A stretch of DNA of 64,000 bases from Lamellibrachia satsuma (GCA_033239005.1 BSQZ01000126.1:417001-481000), one strand, 5' to 3'; positions 47,921-61,185 are shown, numbered from the stretch's first letter. Numbers and translations are program-made. The notes: generated by a model not told the origin, from the sequence alone.

Positions 47921-50102
47921 GGCAAACTAGGTTATATATGATTCACATATACCCTATACCATTGAGTAGAAGCACAATTCAATTAACTACAGCAGCCATT
48001 TGCGGTACGTATGGCTGCACATGAATGACTTCATGGCACAGCCTTCGCAGTTGACGTTATAGAATCACCAACGGTGTGAGGTAGCCAATGAAGACGCATA
48101 TATTGTATTTATGACGTAGAACGCACCACAAATACGTAATCTTTAATGCGTTATGGCGCAATCCAGCGTGGCGTTGACTTCTTCTCGCGTTTGTATTTTG
48201 CCTAAAGTTGAAGTCTGTCGTCGAGCTACCATTTTCGGGTCGCCAGATCCAGCTCCGCGTTGCCGGTTTCTCCGTTTGGAGCGTCGTAGAGTGTGCAGGC
48301 GTTGACGCCAGCTCACACCCAGTTGAACATGCTTAGTTTGGTCCAGGCATTTCATGGGACGTCGTGTCCAGTGCATAGAGTGCGTGGTTCTAGAATGAAC
48401 TTATGCAGAGAAATTGGCTTTGACTGCCGGTCCTGTCCTTTCACACCCAGCGAGGGGTTATTTCGTTTGAACCCAGCAAGCTCTTGCATGATTTCTTGTG
48501 GCTGATAATGTTGGTTGAATATAAGATTGCTTTTTGATGCATTCAAACATCGCATATGAGCACTTACAATGTATGGCCTACTTATATACTATTATTTTAT
48601 CTGTTTTAATAAAAACACTCGTTTCATTGCTGGTCTTTATTTTCTGTCACTTTCACTATCGGAAGAAATGCAATAATTTATGTAAATATGCACCATTAAT
48701 GAGCTGCCAGTGCATTCCTGTACAGCTCTGCACTCCGTGTTACGGTGCTACATTGCACCCTTAGGGGTGCCGCTTTTGGTACATTTGTCTGCTCCATATT
48801 GGGTGCAGAACTGAACCTTTATTTCTTAGTGTCTCGTTTGTTAGGCGATTACCCTGGGTGGCTCCTGTGATATGTTAATATGGGTCTCTCAGACCAATAG
48901 CGACAATTTTAACAACATTTAATCTTAGTTTCAGATTATTATTGGTATATTTTTTATCTACTTGATTCAATATTTGTTAATTATGACAACATTATATATT
49001 ACTTTCTACATGTGGACTGTGTATGCAATGAGCCGAATAAAGACATCTTGTATTGTAAGGGAGACCGGAGCTAGTTGTATACAGGGGCAAGTTGTTACAA
49101 AGGCGTTTTACGAAAATGTAGCACACATGTGGAGATACCATCGACATTAGTCGTTGCACACATAAGTTGTTGGAAGTCCACTAGCAGACACACTATCAAA
49201 AAATCGGGAGTTAAGAAGACGAAATTAACGAGATGTGGAAAAAATTACATTTTGACCACCTAAGACTGTTTTTGATATGCCCACGTAACATCATCTCACG
49301 TAGCCACTTGTAATGCTTCGTAAATGAAACTTGAAACATGTCTACTATATAGCATAAGGGATTCTGCCAATAATTTGTGTTCTATTCACAATTGTTTGTT
49401 ATGTAGGAATCCTGGTAATGAGTCCCCTTTGGTAATTAAAAATTAACAGCTGTGAACACCTACATTGTTACCCACACTGTATATAAGATGCAGAAGTGTG
49501 TATAATCCAATTGATGCAATAATAGTAACATGTACGAGTACTGCTTTGCGATAATATGTAACAACTTGTCCCGCTTACGAAGCTATTGCTACAGTCGACC
49601 GAACCTGGAAAATTTCGCATATCAGTATGGCATATCCATTACTGGGTGGTTAGAAGTAAAAACATTACGTTATATTGAATGAAAGAGTGGGCGTTGATCA
49701 AGAAGAATTTGATAATAACATATATTAACTTGGACTGGTAGCAGCTGAACGCTATTCAATCCCAGTGAAGCGAAAGGTGGGGAACGTGACATGTCGCCAT
49801 GTTGCCTTACCAAATTTACAGCGGTACACATTTAGAATGTGACACGCCCCTTCACATGTGAAATTGAGCGTAGGGCGAAAGCGAGTTGTATTTTAACTGA
49901 ACTGATCCAAAACATGCGTTGATTATTGTCTTATTTGACAGTTTTAGGCAAAAGACTACTTAATTCAGTTTTCTGCTGGTGCCCGTAGTGACGAGGCCTT
50001 TACAGGTGGACACTGAAAGCTGTTGTTTTGATGACATATCGTATTATCGCTCGGTCTTGTTTTTGACCTGTTATCAACAGAACACCACACACAGTAGCAA
50101 CA
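47921..50102. promoter_or_regulatory. Intergenic between divergent SLC46-like gene and MRPL49
   Basis: The two flanking genes start on opposite strands about 2.2 kb apart. I recognise no exon. A short minus-strand stretch at 48150-48260 (QTREEVNATLDCA) looks protein-like but has no supported partner. The 160 bases before the MRPL49 ATG probably include its 5' UTR. A shared promoter is possible but not shown. Confidence 0.35.
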
Positions 50103-50627
50103 ATGTCGCTTAGAATAATCTGTCGTAATGCGAAACACTTGCAACAAATAAGATGGTCTACTATGCAATTACAGGTAAGAACTGTTTTAATTCTTGGAGT
50201 AAATACCGTCAGTTTTCCCATAATAACGGGTTCGGCCCATGGGCCAATGACAATGTTGCGGTCGGTGAACCGTGAAGTGTTTTCGCTTGCATGGGCCGAA
50301 ACATCTGTGTTTGCCCCAGGTGGGTCTGCTTGGAGTAAGCAAACCAAAAAAAGACCAAAAGCAACTGGTGCCAGCAGGCTCCATCGGCTGAAATGACGAT
50401 TCTAACTGGGAAATCCTGTTGGATATCTTCCTAAGTTTACGGCAGGTCGGGAACACGCAGTGCAACAACACAACTCTAGATGGATTGAAAACTGCCAGAA
50501 TTTCTTTCTGACATTTATTAACAACTACCAATACACAATTTGTCAACACTATTGCAACTAAAATCATGACATGTACATTATATGGGTAAGCCAATATATA
50601 TCACATCAGACAATATATGTACATAAG

Positions 50628-50672
<45 letters not shown>

Positions 50673-50710
50673 TTTCATATATATATATACATATTTTCAT
50701 ATATATATAT

Positions 50711-50767
<57 letters not shown>

Positions 50768-50794
50768 TATATATATGTATATATATATATTACA

Positions 50795-50830
<36 letters not shown>

Positions 50831-53800
50831 TACAATACAAATTATTCCTTTTATTGGACATTTATTTCCTTTAGACGTTAATTACTTCACCATGGATCAT
50901 TAGTTTATTATGTAAAGAGCTTTCCATTATTGTATTGATGATATTGCTCTCTAATAAATATATATATTATTATATTCGAATCAATCGTAGCTGAATTCAA
51001 TAGCACCGCGGTTTTCATTGAAGTGGGCTGAACCATCCATCTGCGTTGGCCAAAACAACTAGACCGAACCATCCATCGGCGTGGGCCGAACCTGTCATGG
51101 GCCGAACCATCCGGGACCCCAAGGAAGGGCCCAGGGAAGGGGTGGTAGTAGTACAGTACCCCAGATCGACATGTAGAAACATGGATTTGTCAGTTTTTCT
51201 CACGTTAATTGTGGATGTATGCTGAATAATTTGTACTTTGTCCCACTTCCTGTCCTGGTCGACATGTTTCTGAGAACTAGATGCGTCTGCCCCCAAACTT
51301 CAAAGTGCATTCACACGAAATGATCATCTATGGCATCAATACCCATCCAACCAACAACGACGGGTTCACTACCAATTAAAGTTAGGTTCCCATATGCGAG
51401 CCCTGCAAATATGAGAAAGCAATATTATTGGTTAACAGTAATAACACAGCAACTGAAAGTTCCACGTTTCAGCAGGTCGATCAGGAGCCAGTTGGTGATT
51501 TCTGTCCTGAAGTTCTGTTAGAAGAAAAGGAACCCAATATTTTACTGAAATATGCTGTGATTTCTGCTAGATTCGACAGTGCAGTACACCTCGTATCAAG
51601 GACTATGGCGTCGACATCCCTGACCCTCGATCGCTGGGGCTCAACACCCCAGGACTGGGCGAGAAGCTGTTCGAAGAGCCAGAACCAATACTGACTGGGT
51701 TTGAAGAGTCATCAGAGACAGAGGAGTGGAAGTTTGTGGAGCGGATTCTTCCTAAGGAGGTTGTACCTCCCCCTCCTGCACATGCCAGCTACCCCACACC
51801 CTCTGGATGGGTGCCCCCAAAAGGTAGGATTACCTCGAGTCTGTGGAACCACAATTATTGGGAAGGATGGAAAAGTATGAAACTGTTTAAATGCATTTTA
51901 CTTGTGTCAAACAACAAAACTTTCCATTACAATTGTTTGTTTCTGCAATGGGTATGAAACCATAAGCTGGTGTTTGCATTTATATTATATTGCAACTCTG
52001 GGTACCATAAATGTGACATGAATGTGTTTTTTATATATAATTATATTTGTATTTGTAATGTGCCACTAGGGCTAGATTTTAAGAAGAAAAGTCTGGCAAT
52101 CCAGACAAATTAACAAGGTATTTAATTCAGTAATCCGTCAAAGAATCTGGTAATCCACAAAATAACTAATTTATGGAAATTAAAATATTTTACTATAAAA
52201 TTAAACACTCTAGCCTAGAACATAAATAAATAACTGCACTCCTGATGCTAAATACGAGTAGGTAGGAACCTCACTGTTGTATAACAATTTATGGCAGAGA
52301 AAAGGAGTTGTAATAAAGAATTTAACATAAATACAGCAAAATTATATTGCTAACCACACAGGAATCAACCAATTGGGTGCTGAATGAATAAATATATTGA
52401 CAATATTCAAGCATTGCAACACACTTACTATGGTGGTTCTGAGTACATCCAGACAAGCTACTTTGAAGTGGGTCATAGACGATGACCCACTCATAGTAGC
52501 AACAAAGTATAGTTTTGACACCCTTGATTTTGGGAAGGGTATTACGGAAATATTTTGGTGGGCAAAATGACATCAAGTAAAGTGGTAATCCGAACGGCTT
52601 CCAGTACAAACAGGTCCAGTAATCCAGTAATCCGTTGCGAAATCTAGGGTGCTCGGAATAACAGATTACCATTGAAATCGAGCCATAGCCACTATCCAGA
52701 TTGCCTTATGAAAGTTCTGCCACCATTACACTGTCACGTCTGGGCAGCGTTGTTCACTTCACCTGTGAGTGTCTAGCTATGGACGGTGGTGGATTTATGT
52801 GAACAAATAATCTCCATGCAATAACTGTGGTGTGGCTGAATGCTTCCCACGGTTCAGTTAATGTTTAAATTAAATTACTTCACAACATTTACATTGTCAA
52901 AAGATGAGCACGTTCCCTGGTTAAACAGCAGAAATGTCTGGAGAAACCAAATGTTTGTGATTTTAGCACGAGTGGTAAGATATATTGGCTTTGACTGGCA
53001 ATATGTTGAAATCCAGACGGACTGAATTATATCTTGTCTGCCACAGAGTCGAGCCAGTCGCTACCATACTACGTCCGACGGACACGCTTCCACCAACTGC
53101 CCATCTACTTGGAGATACTGAATGGAGGTAATCGAAAGATGACCATGGTCAAGAAGGTCAATGGAGACATTTGGGTAAGTGTTCTAGCTGCTAGTGTCAC
53201 TCTCAAAGTGCCAACTTTTTCTAAAATTGTCAACATATGTGCAGGTGTCAATCGAAGACAAGTAGTCAAATGCATTTACATAATATTTAAAACTTCCTCA
53301 TCTTTGATTTAGCCCATCATGAATCAGGTTTAGATGTTCAGATCTTTTGTTTAAATCATCAAAAGAATTTACTTCGGTCATTAAAAGGTATGTTCTTATA
53401 TAGCGCGGTATCCAGTCCTAGTCCAGTGGGTAACCTGCTGAATTGAGAATAGCCTTGTGTTGTTTTACATTTTCACAGAGTTTCATAAAAACTAGATAAG
53501 ACATTTGCACAAACGAAATTGCACATCACCGTGGATACTAGATAAGTTATTTTTTTTTGCAAAATTATTCTAAAACGAGACAAGCAAAAAAATTACTGAG
53601 GAGGGACCTTTAAATATATTTGTTTACTATTTAAATTCCTGTGTGGACGTCTAGATTGGAAATGCACCAAGAAACTAGAGATACCTATGCATCATGTGAA
53701 AATATGGATCCATTTTTTTCGATGGTGAGTAGGCAATCTTTGCCCCTGTCTCTGTGGTAGGCCTTTGAAGCTGAACTGAGAAAATACTTAGAGGAAAAGA

Positions 53801-53907
53801 CGGGCGGCCGAATATACACTCAGGTGGATGAAGTTTGCTGCAAACTGCGTGTGCGGGGCATCCATGTAGAAGACACTGCAAAGTTCGTCCTCGACAAAGG
53901 GTTCTGA
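50103..53907 (+). CDS. MRPL49: Mitochondrial ribosomal protein mL49
   Basis: Four exons join in phase: 50103-50174, 51571-51823, 53047-53174 and 53761-53907 (stop TGA), giving 199 residues. The start [20 protein letters not shown] is basic, lacks acidic residues and looks like a mitochondrial import signal. The family core is clear: VERILPKEV, then [44 protein letters not shown] and, at the C-terminus, [14 protein letters not shown] and FVLDKGF. mL49 is a structural protein of the large mitoribosomal subunit. The protein is slightly longer than human MRPL49 because of the N-terminal part. AATAAA at 53975 and 53986 are poly(A) signals. No break is seen. A longer ORF at 51428 overlaps exon 2 in another frame and is not coding. 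Confidence 0.94.
50229..51105. repeat. Inverted GGTTCGGCCCATG sequences and (TA)n in MRPL49 intron 1
   Basis: GGTTCGGCCCATG at about 50229 is matched in inverse orientation by CATGGGCCGAACC at about 51091. GGGCCGAACC/GAACCATCCATC units recur three times at 51029-51110. Between them, 50630-50840 is TATA-rich microsatellite. The pair may be the ends of an element, but no duplication was found. Confidence 0.45.
52070..52690. mobile_element. Possible short inverted-end element in MRPL49 intron 2
   Basis: The left edge GGCTAGATTTTAAGAAGAAA and the reverse complement of the right edge GGCTCGATTTCAATGGTAAT are alike. Inside both ends, CAATCC/AATCCGT/TAATCC motifs follow. A TA sits at each flank. 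Identity is modest and no transposase was recognised. Confidence 0.35.
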
Positions 53908-53994
53908 TCATACAGCACGAGCAAGAAATTCACACAAAGGACTGATCACTGCTTACAAAAGTTCATTTTATTGAAATAAATAATCAATAAAAAA

Positions 53995-54562
53995 TACATG
54001 TACACATTTCAGTTTTGTTTCTTATAGAATGGCATGTATGAAGTAAAGTAATAATTTTTATAAGTTTTGTGACCGAGGACAACAGTTCAACTAATTGAGC
54101 AGTCCATTATAGATATTATGTGTCCCATATAAACATTACCGTTACCAGGTATGTATCTATTATATGTGTGTCCATTATAGAGTCACGTTCAGTATATTCA
54201 AGTATTGTTGACAGTGGTCTGTAACAGGACATTGCTTATCTGTTCTGCCATGGACAAGTGTCCATTATGGTCAGACATTCATTATGAGCAGGTGTCTATC
54301 CAGAACAAGTGTCCATTATTAATTAATGTCCATTATATGATGCCATCCATCATAGACGTGTCCATTGTAATAGATATATGTTCTTGGTAGCGTCTTCAAA
54401 ATGTGTCTTGTACAGATAGTGACTGATACAGCAGGTTTTATTGGACATCATTTATCATAATAAATTACAGCATTTGACCACTATTAACATGGCAAGTGTT
54501 CACATTTGTGAAGATTTCAACAGATGCTGTCCCACAGGCAGAGATTGTCCCAATAGTAGATG
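53995..54562. other. Region between convergent MRPL49 and pseudokinase genes
   Basis: This probably holds the 3' UTRs of the two convergent genes. The motif GTCCATTAT and variants recur about ten times irregularly at 54100-54370. TTTATT at 54437 on the plus strand is an AATAAA for the minus-strand gene. Confidence 0.45.
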
Positions 54563-57500
54563 TTACAGATAATCCTGTAGCACATCCCAGAAGTGCTCAC
54601 GATCAGGGAAGAGTTCATGTGGGAGCTTGGAGGGAGGCAATGTTTGGTGGTAGGCGACAAGGGAAGACAGAAGGGAGCTGATGGAGAGACGTCGTCGAGC
54701 AGACAGACTCCAGCAACTCTTCATGATGTCGTATCTGCAATCGACAAGTACTTCGTATATAACGCAGTTGTTGCGTAAGTTATCAATATTTAAAATTATC
54801 ATGGTAGCAGTGATTTATTTATTCTCATCACACTATCTGGCCGAAGGACAGGCATGAGGAACACCACTGACTTCGGGCATGACAGGAATATGTCGTTCTT
54901 TCCTCGCACCATCTCCAAATGGAGCCACCTGCCCCAAGAAGTGGTGTCTGCAACTGCAACCACCCTGACTGTAAGTTTTTAAATATGGAAAAAATATGAT
55001 ATAACTCTTAAGGTAAAATTCATTTTAAAATGTCAGTTGTTCAACAATACTCTTAAATGAACACAAATGTTTTAGGGCTTCTCTGAATGTGGTAAACTGT
55101 AGGGTGAACACGGCTGAAGAACAACAAGAACGTGTAACCTGATTCGTGTGTGAGGATTCAAGACAAGAAGGGATCAGCTTCGTTGTTAACTGGACCATGT
55201 TTGTCAGTGATTGAACATATGCAGAAACACACAGAGGCCATGAGCTACGTCAAGGTCATCTCATGTCCGATTGAATCAGCCGGGAACTAACAACCATGAT
55301 AAAGTTGCAACACAGAAGCACAAATGCGGTTGCAAGGAACTGTAGTGCTGCCTCTTCTTGTGCCAATTTTGTGCATACCAGAAACTTGGACACGGCAACA
55401 GAGCAAGAAACAGCACGTGTAGGCACGATGTACTGCACAGATAACACATGACAAAGATGTACTGCACAGATAACACATGACAAAGATGTACTGCACAGAT
55501 AACACATGACAAAGATGTACTGCACAGATAACACATGACAAAGATGTACTGCACAGATAACACATGACAAAGATGTACTGCACAAATAACACACGACAAA
55601 GATGTACTGTACAGATAACACATGACAAAGATGTACTGCACAGATAACACATGACAAAGATGTTTTGCACGGATGACACATGACAAAGACACACCAGAAG
55701 ACGACACGTACGAGAACGGGTTCTACCACCATGTTACACAAAGGACACAAGAAGACGACACGTACGAGATAACGGGTTCTACAACCATGTTACACAAAGG
55801 ACACAAGAAGACGACACGTACGAGAACGGGTTCTACCACCATGTTACACAAAGGACACAAGAAGAAGACACGTACGAGATAACGGGTTCTAACACCATGT
55901 TACACAAAGGACACAAGAAGACGACACGTACGAGAACGGGTTCTACCACCATGTTACACAAAGGACACAAGAAGACGACACGTACGAGATAACGGGTTCT
56001 ACCACCATGTTACACAAAGGACACAAGAAGAAGACACGTACGAGATAACGGGTTCTACCACCATGTTACACAAAGCACACAAGAAGACGACACGTACGAG
56101 AACGGGTTCTACCACCATGTTACACAAAGGACACAAGAAGAAGACACGTACGAGATAACGGGTTCTACCACCATGTTACACAAAGGACACAAGAAGACGA
56201 CACGTACGAGATAACGGGTTCTACCACCATGTTACACAAAGGACACAAGAAGACGACACGGACGAGATAACGGGTTCTACCACCATGTTACACAAAGGAC
56301 ACAAGAAGACGACACGTACGAGAACGGGTTCTACCACTATGTTACACAAAGGACACAAGAAGAAGACACGTACGAGATAACGGGTTCTACGACCATGTTA
56401 CACAAAGGACATAAGAAGAAGACACAACTGACAACGACACTCAGGAGACGATGGTTTTTGTCACAAGGTTGCCAGTGGCCTGACGACACTACTCACAGTT
56501 GGTGTGTACACCTTCCAGGCCGGATCAGTCTCTTTCCCTTCACCAGATACGTGAACACTTCCGCCCGGGAGTTGAGGTGGGGGTAGGGCAACAAGCCGAT
56601 ACTTTCAATCTCCCACATCACCACCCCAAACGACCACTGCGAACAAACGAACAGAGAATGACAAATTTAGAATTTGGCTTTATATGTGGATCAACATCTC
56701 AAACCCTGAATGTCTGACTTTCGCAAGTCCTCAGGTAAAGTCCTTGCAATTAAAATACTGTTGAATTATCGCCATACTAACTTACTCTTCACAAGTAGGC
56801 ATGTGTATGTTCATTAATATGTGGACTAGGCCCACTCGTCCATTACTTGTTGTGAAGATGGAGATAATCAATTCCACGGGGGGGGGGTTGTGTTATAATT
56901 TAAATATAGTAATTCATGATCGGGAGGAGGTGTCATGAGTGAAAAGTGGCGCATCTCTTGCTGAACATGTATTGAGAGAATCGAGCAATGCTGCAATGAA
57001 TACTGTCTGCAGAGCTGGTTACCACAATTATTGGCTTGTCGACTAGGTTTGACGAAGGATGCAGCCTCTGTGGAGTTAGTGATGTGCGTAGGTAAGTGCA
57101 CTGATATGTTGACTTACGACTGGGCTCACTGTGTCTGTGCCGAAACTTTCAGGGGCAAGCCAGCGGTAATGGCAGGCAGTGACCACGTGCGGTCCCACGC
57201 CGGACAGCTTGACGTCACACTGGCCATCCAACCTGCAGATACAGATTGCACAGGGAGTAAGCTCGCGCGTCCACGGTCTGTATGGTCGCGTCACTACATG
57301 TAATCAAATTGCCACCCGAAGCAACACGCTCCAAAAGAACAATGAAGCAGTTGGTTTAATTATCGAAAGTACAAGAATTATTATTGTCAATTAGTGGTAT
57401 ATTCATGAAACTAGTAATACCTAGTCTTGGATGCACTCACATGATTGTGCTAGACGTAAGATTGCCGTGTGAAATGCCGACCGTCTCCAGATATTGCAGA

Positions 57501-60025
57501 GCCTCGCAGATCTGCCGCGCGAACGTGCAGGCGCAGCGACGAGTCAACAGCTGAAACAACAAAAGTCCACACATTACTTAACCGTTTCTTTATGAATGCG
57601 ATAATGTGTCAGCAACAGAACTGTCAAAGTATATTTCACAACAAGGACGTTCTTTGTCCACCGCTAGAACGTTGAGAACTTGTATACCAACAGTGTTGTG
57701 TGAAACAGTGATTCGATTTGGTTTAACAATATGACAAGCAGATACTTTGTTCCTATACATGCAGTGTGCCAGGATACGAAGTGGTAGAACTTCAAACACA
57801 ATGCTCACAAAAAGACAACTTTTACAATTTCTAAGACACGTAATAAGAAACAGTCAGATCAAAAACGTCACCATTCATCAATGAAACTTGAAAGCACAAA
57901 ACAAGTAACAGGCAAAACATATATTTAAACAAATGATTCAGAAAATCAGCAAGCGACAACCAGCTACTGACATCTATGCCAAGGACAGCATTGTACGGGG
58001 GGCAAAAACGCTGCCAGAAACGGCACACGATAAAGACGACGAATTTGGTAATGGATTACTAGTTGTCTTGCTCAAACCTGTGGATTGTTTTCGCTGGTCC
58101 AACGAAGCAGACGCTGCAGCGTCACCAGGAAGTGCGTGCGTGACGTCAGTATCCACATGACACCGCCATCTTGCAAGCCTTCGAGACAGACGCCGAATAC
58201 TTCCAGCAGGTGATGATGTTTTAGGCGTCTTAAGACCAGCACGTTCTTTATTGATTTGATAGAGTCGTTGGCTCTTGTTAAACCTATAACAGTGAGAGAC
58301 CCTTCCATTGTTTCGTAGAATATGTATGTGCAATCAACATTATTGCGACATGGTTTATTGTCAGTTCAGAGTTTGTTGCCACAATTTGTTGTTTGTTGTA
58401 CAATGTACGCTGACCAGTCACATACAGTCGCGGAATGTGCGAACGGAACCACGGAACGGAAGATTTTCACTAATCGTACAAACGCGCAACCCGCAACAAA
58501 TCTTTAGCAATGTAGGGTTTACATCTGGCAATAGAAGTCACGTAGGCCGTTATGGTTGTGTGCGCATGGCTCTGGGTTGATTGCTGTTTAGTTGTGTTTG
58601 CTTGGTGCCGAGTGTATTAGAGCTAGCCTAACTTGTTGTGGTTCTGTGATGCTGGTTACTGTTTCTGGTTTGAGTTCCAACCTCGAGTAACGCTGGGCGG
58701 GACATAGGAGTTTTTCCGACTTGCAAGGATAAATGACCATCAGTGAGATGTCGATTTGCTCATCATCGTGGTTACAGCTGCAGACAGACTAGAGACGTAC
58801 CTTGTACTGTGTGGATGCAGATAGACCGAGCGTATGACGAGTACTGCGGGTGGTAGGTTGTCATCGAGCCGCTGTAGATGGTGTGCGTGTCACCTACAAG
58901 AGCGGACGACTTTGGACTGGAGGTTGGCACCTTAAACTATACTTTATCGAACCGTCGTCGGTGAGAATACAATGAATGGAACACGACACAGACTCAATTA
59001 ATAATGCGCATTTATCACGTTTGGACACCACAAGGATCAGCTTGTAAGGCTAACAATAACCGTGAGGAATACAGTAATCAGGGAATGTTACAGGACAATC
59101 CAAAGAAAGAGGCATCAGCTGGTTATTTGATTTGTCTCTTGTCCCACCGTTGTAATTTAGGTGTATTTTGTATGGATTGTTGCTTTTTGACAATTACGGT
59201 TGCATTTTGGGAACGTTGCCACCGTGTGGTCATTGACGAATAATTGCCCTGCATGGGAAGTGGTTATACCGGCTCACGATACCCGACCGACCAACCTGTC
59301 AACAGAAGCCGGCTAGTCCTGACGCAGTGGCGAGGCACCGACACGGACGTCAGGTCGTGGAGGTCAATGAACCTCTTCACAAGACGACCTTCCTCGCTTC
59401 TCCCCTCGTCGGTGTTCCCCAGTTCTTCACCTCGATTGGTGACCACGTCCTCGTCGTCAGATGCCCAACTGCCATCCAGCTGCCAGACGCTCTCAAGCGA
59501 AGAGCATTCCAACAACGTGTCAGGTGTCTCCGCCACTATCCCCCACACAGAGTCTGGCAGTAAGCATGTGAAGTCGCCGTATCCGTCCTCACAGTAGGAC
59601 GGCGTCGGAGTATCGTCGGTCTTGTGGCGATACGGGCGAACGAAACGGTTGCCTTCTTTGAAGGTGTTCGTGGAAGATCCCCGGGATATGGTTGGTCTGC
59701 CGTCCGATGACCCTTCATTCCGTCGTGTGTCCACGCTGACGACGGAGTTGCCACCTGACACGGCTCCGTCCGGAACATCGGGTACGTTTCTGGGGCGAGA
59801 CCGGTTCCGTCGAGCTAACACACGATGATTCAACATGGCGGTGATGCGGCTGAAGTTTCGGCGCAACTTGCGGTATACATAGTCCCGTACGCTGCTGGTC
59901 ACAGTTGGCGCCCAGGCCGCGTCGTCCTTGGGGCAGTAGGCGCCCCATGCAGGCTCCGGGTCATCCAGGCTCGAGGAGGAATAGGTCATCGTCCCGTGAC
60001 AGCGCCAAGTCTGCGTCACCCGTTT
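54563..60025 (-). CDS. Tyrosine-kinase-like pseudokinase, STYK1/NOK-like (5' end uncertain)
   Basis: Six minus-strand exons join in phase: 60025-59278, 58283-58078, 57550-57441, 57232-57130, 56636-56497 and 54734-54563 (TAA), giving at least 492 residues. The first exon is a low-complexity, serine- and acid-rich cytoplasmic segment. Next come an N-lobe helix (VLRRLKHHHLLEVFGVCLE), a catalytic loop SHGNLTSSTIM, a KLSGVG in place of DFG, WLAPESF, WSFGVVMWEI, RPGRCTHQLYDIMKSCW and a short tail. HRD is HGN and DFG is SGV, so catalysis is unlikely. LxGxG, WLAPE and RPxxCTHxxYxIMKSCW resemble STYK1/NOK. No glycine loop or VAIK lysine is recognisable. It probably acts as a signalling scaffold; a membrane segment was not found. 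The donor at 58077 (GTTTGA) is weak. Confidence 0.72.
54838..54975 (+). mobile_element. LINE C-terminal fragment
   Basis: The plus strand reads RNMSFFPRTISKWSHLP followed by QEVVSATATT. This resembles the FFPRTIxxWNxLP motif near the C-terminus of many animal LINE reverse transcriptases. It lies in the last intron of the pseudokinase gene. Confidence 0.6.
55430..55680. repeat. 29-bp minisatellite
   Basis: About eight direct copies of GATGTACTGCACAGATAACA plus CATGACAAA lie in the last intron of the pseudokinase gene. It is unrelated in sequence to the 29-bp array at 7.8-9.8 kb. Confidence 0.95.
55688..56430. repeat. 54/56-bp minisatellite
   Basis: About 13 direct copies occur in two length classes, ACGAGAACGGG (54 bp) and ACGAGATAACGGG (56 bp), with a second GACGAC/GAAGAC variant site. 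It starts immediately after the 29-bp array. Confidence 0.95.
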
Positions 60026-60480
60026 CTACAGCCAGAAGGCACGGAAATTATCAACACGAAGAACTGATCGATATCTACACAGAAACATAAAGTAATAATT
60101 GTTGGGTTTTACTGGGTTATTCTGCAACAAATAGAAAAACATTTGGGTAAACCGGCGTCAACCAAAACAACGACAAATCCGAACGCCTACAATGTTCGCC
60201 CGATTTGACGACATTATGACAATGTATTAATAAATAATTGATGATTATGTTAAAATTTTATGTCTTTGAAATATAGGATATTCGCAGTACGTTTCAGTGT
60301 GTAATATTTATATTATGTTTGTAATATGTTTGCAGAATAGAGCCTATATGTGCTATACTTGCAAAACAAAACGTATTCAACGTCTCCATGAATTCAATTG
60401 TTGCCATTATTAGTGACAATTTACTTGCGATTATATTCAGATCCTTCATCCGCCTCTTTATCATGCACTGAGAAAATTTT
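60026..60480. other. Non-coding stretch upstream of the pseudokinase exon
   Basis: This is intron or upstream sequence of the minus-strand pseudokinase gene. It includes a short caaaacaacgacaaatcc stretch near 60160, similar to the inner repeats of the element at 2.7-4.4 kb. Nothing else was recognised. Confidence 0.35.
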
Positions 60481-60545
60481 TCACCGCCCGGCTTTTGGAT
60501 TCTCGATAAGCCAAAGCCAAATGGCTTCCTTGTCCACTCGCCACT
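60481..60545 (+). mobile_element. LINE 3' UTR-like fragment
   Basis: TTCTCGATAAGCCAAAGCCA and GGCTTCCTTGTCCACTCGCC match the LINE 3' end at 31519-31552 (CTCTCGATAAGCCAATGGCT, TCCTTGTCCACTTGCC). It sits directly before a different LINE fragment. Confidence 0.65.
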
Positions 60546-61185
60546 CGCTAAGCGCGAACCAAATGTTACCTGGAATGGCACCAGCCACCAGACTTGCCAA
60601 CACAGCAACACTAATGTACCTTGGTGTCAACCTTGACAGAATACTATCATACAAAACGCACATTTGTAACACCAAACAGAATTTAAATGCACGGAACAAT
60701 ATCATCCGTAAAGTCGAAATGGGGAAGCAGAGCATCGACTCTATTCTACTGCCGAATACGCATGTGCTGTGTGGGCAAGATCAACACATGGAAACAAACT
60801 GAACTCTGCTCTACACGAGTGCTGCCGAATCATAACAGGCTGCCTGAAACCTATCAACATAGACAGCCTACGCCTGCTGGCTGGCACAGCTCCTCTGGAT
60901 ATCAGGCGGACTGTAGCTAGCTGCACAGAAAGATCAAGACAAGTGGCAGACACAAAACACCAGCTGCACAAACACATGACTGCTGCGAGCCGATTGAACT
61001 CGCGGAATAGTTTCACGAACACAACAGAAACCGCTGAACTCGTCGCCCAGCGGCACCAGACTTGAAATGTCGGAAATACGACTGCAAGAAACACCAGCAG
61101 TCGGCAAATGGAACTACTACCAGTTGAATCCCTACCAGCATAGTCCGACCAACCATGTCTCTGTCAGTGGTCACTCAAGTCGACC
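60546..61185 (+). mobile_element. LINE reverse-transcriptase C-terminal fragment
   Basis: With frameshifts, the plus strand reads YLGVNLDRILSYKTHI, then ARNNIIRKV, MWARSTHGNKLNSALHECCR, IITGCLKPINIDSLRLLAG and PLDIRRT. This is the conserved thumb and C-terminal order of Jockey-like LINE elements. A different family from the 28-31 kb copy is likely, since the sequences do not match each other. It lies upstream of the pseudokinase exon, antisense to it. Confidence 0.8.

Noticed and set aside
48143..48376. Minus-strand ORF with QTREEVNATLDCA
   Set aside because: It looks protein-like but has no recognised family and no in-phase partner exon.
51428..51694. 88-residue ORF overlapping MRPL49 exon 2
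   Set aside because: The conserved mL49 frame is different and starts at the acceptor at 51570. This ORF's N-terminal half is intron.
54487..54560. Zinc-finger-like HICEDFNRCCPTGRDC on the plus strand
   Set aside because: The cysteine spacing does not match a CCCH finger, a stop follows at once, and it lies just past the 3' end of the pseudokinase gene.
55256..55750. Three overlapping cysteine-rich ORFs (SLSCVICAVHLCHVL)
   Set aside because: They are translations of the 29-bp array at 55.4 kb in all three frames.
59244..59828. Plus-strand ORFs opposite the pseudokinase cytoplasmic exon
   Set aside because: The minus-strand reading is longer and joins the kinase exons in phase. The plus-strand ORFs lack exon partners.
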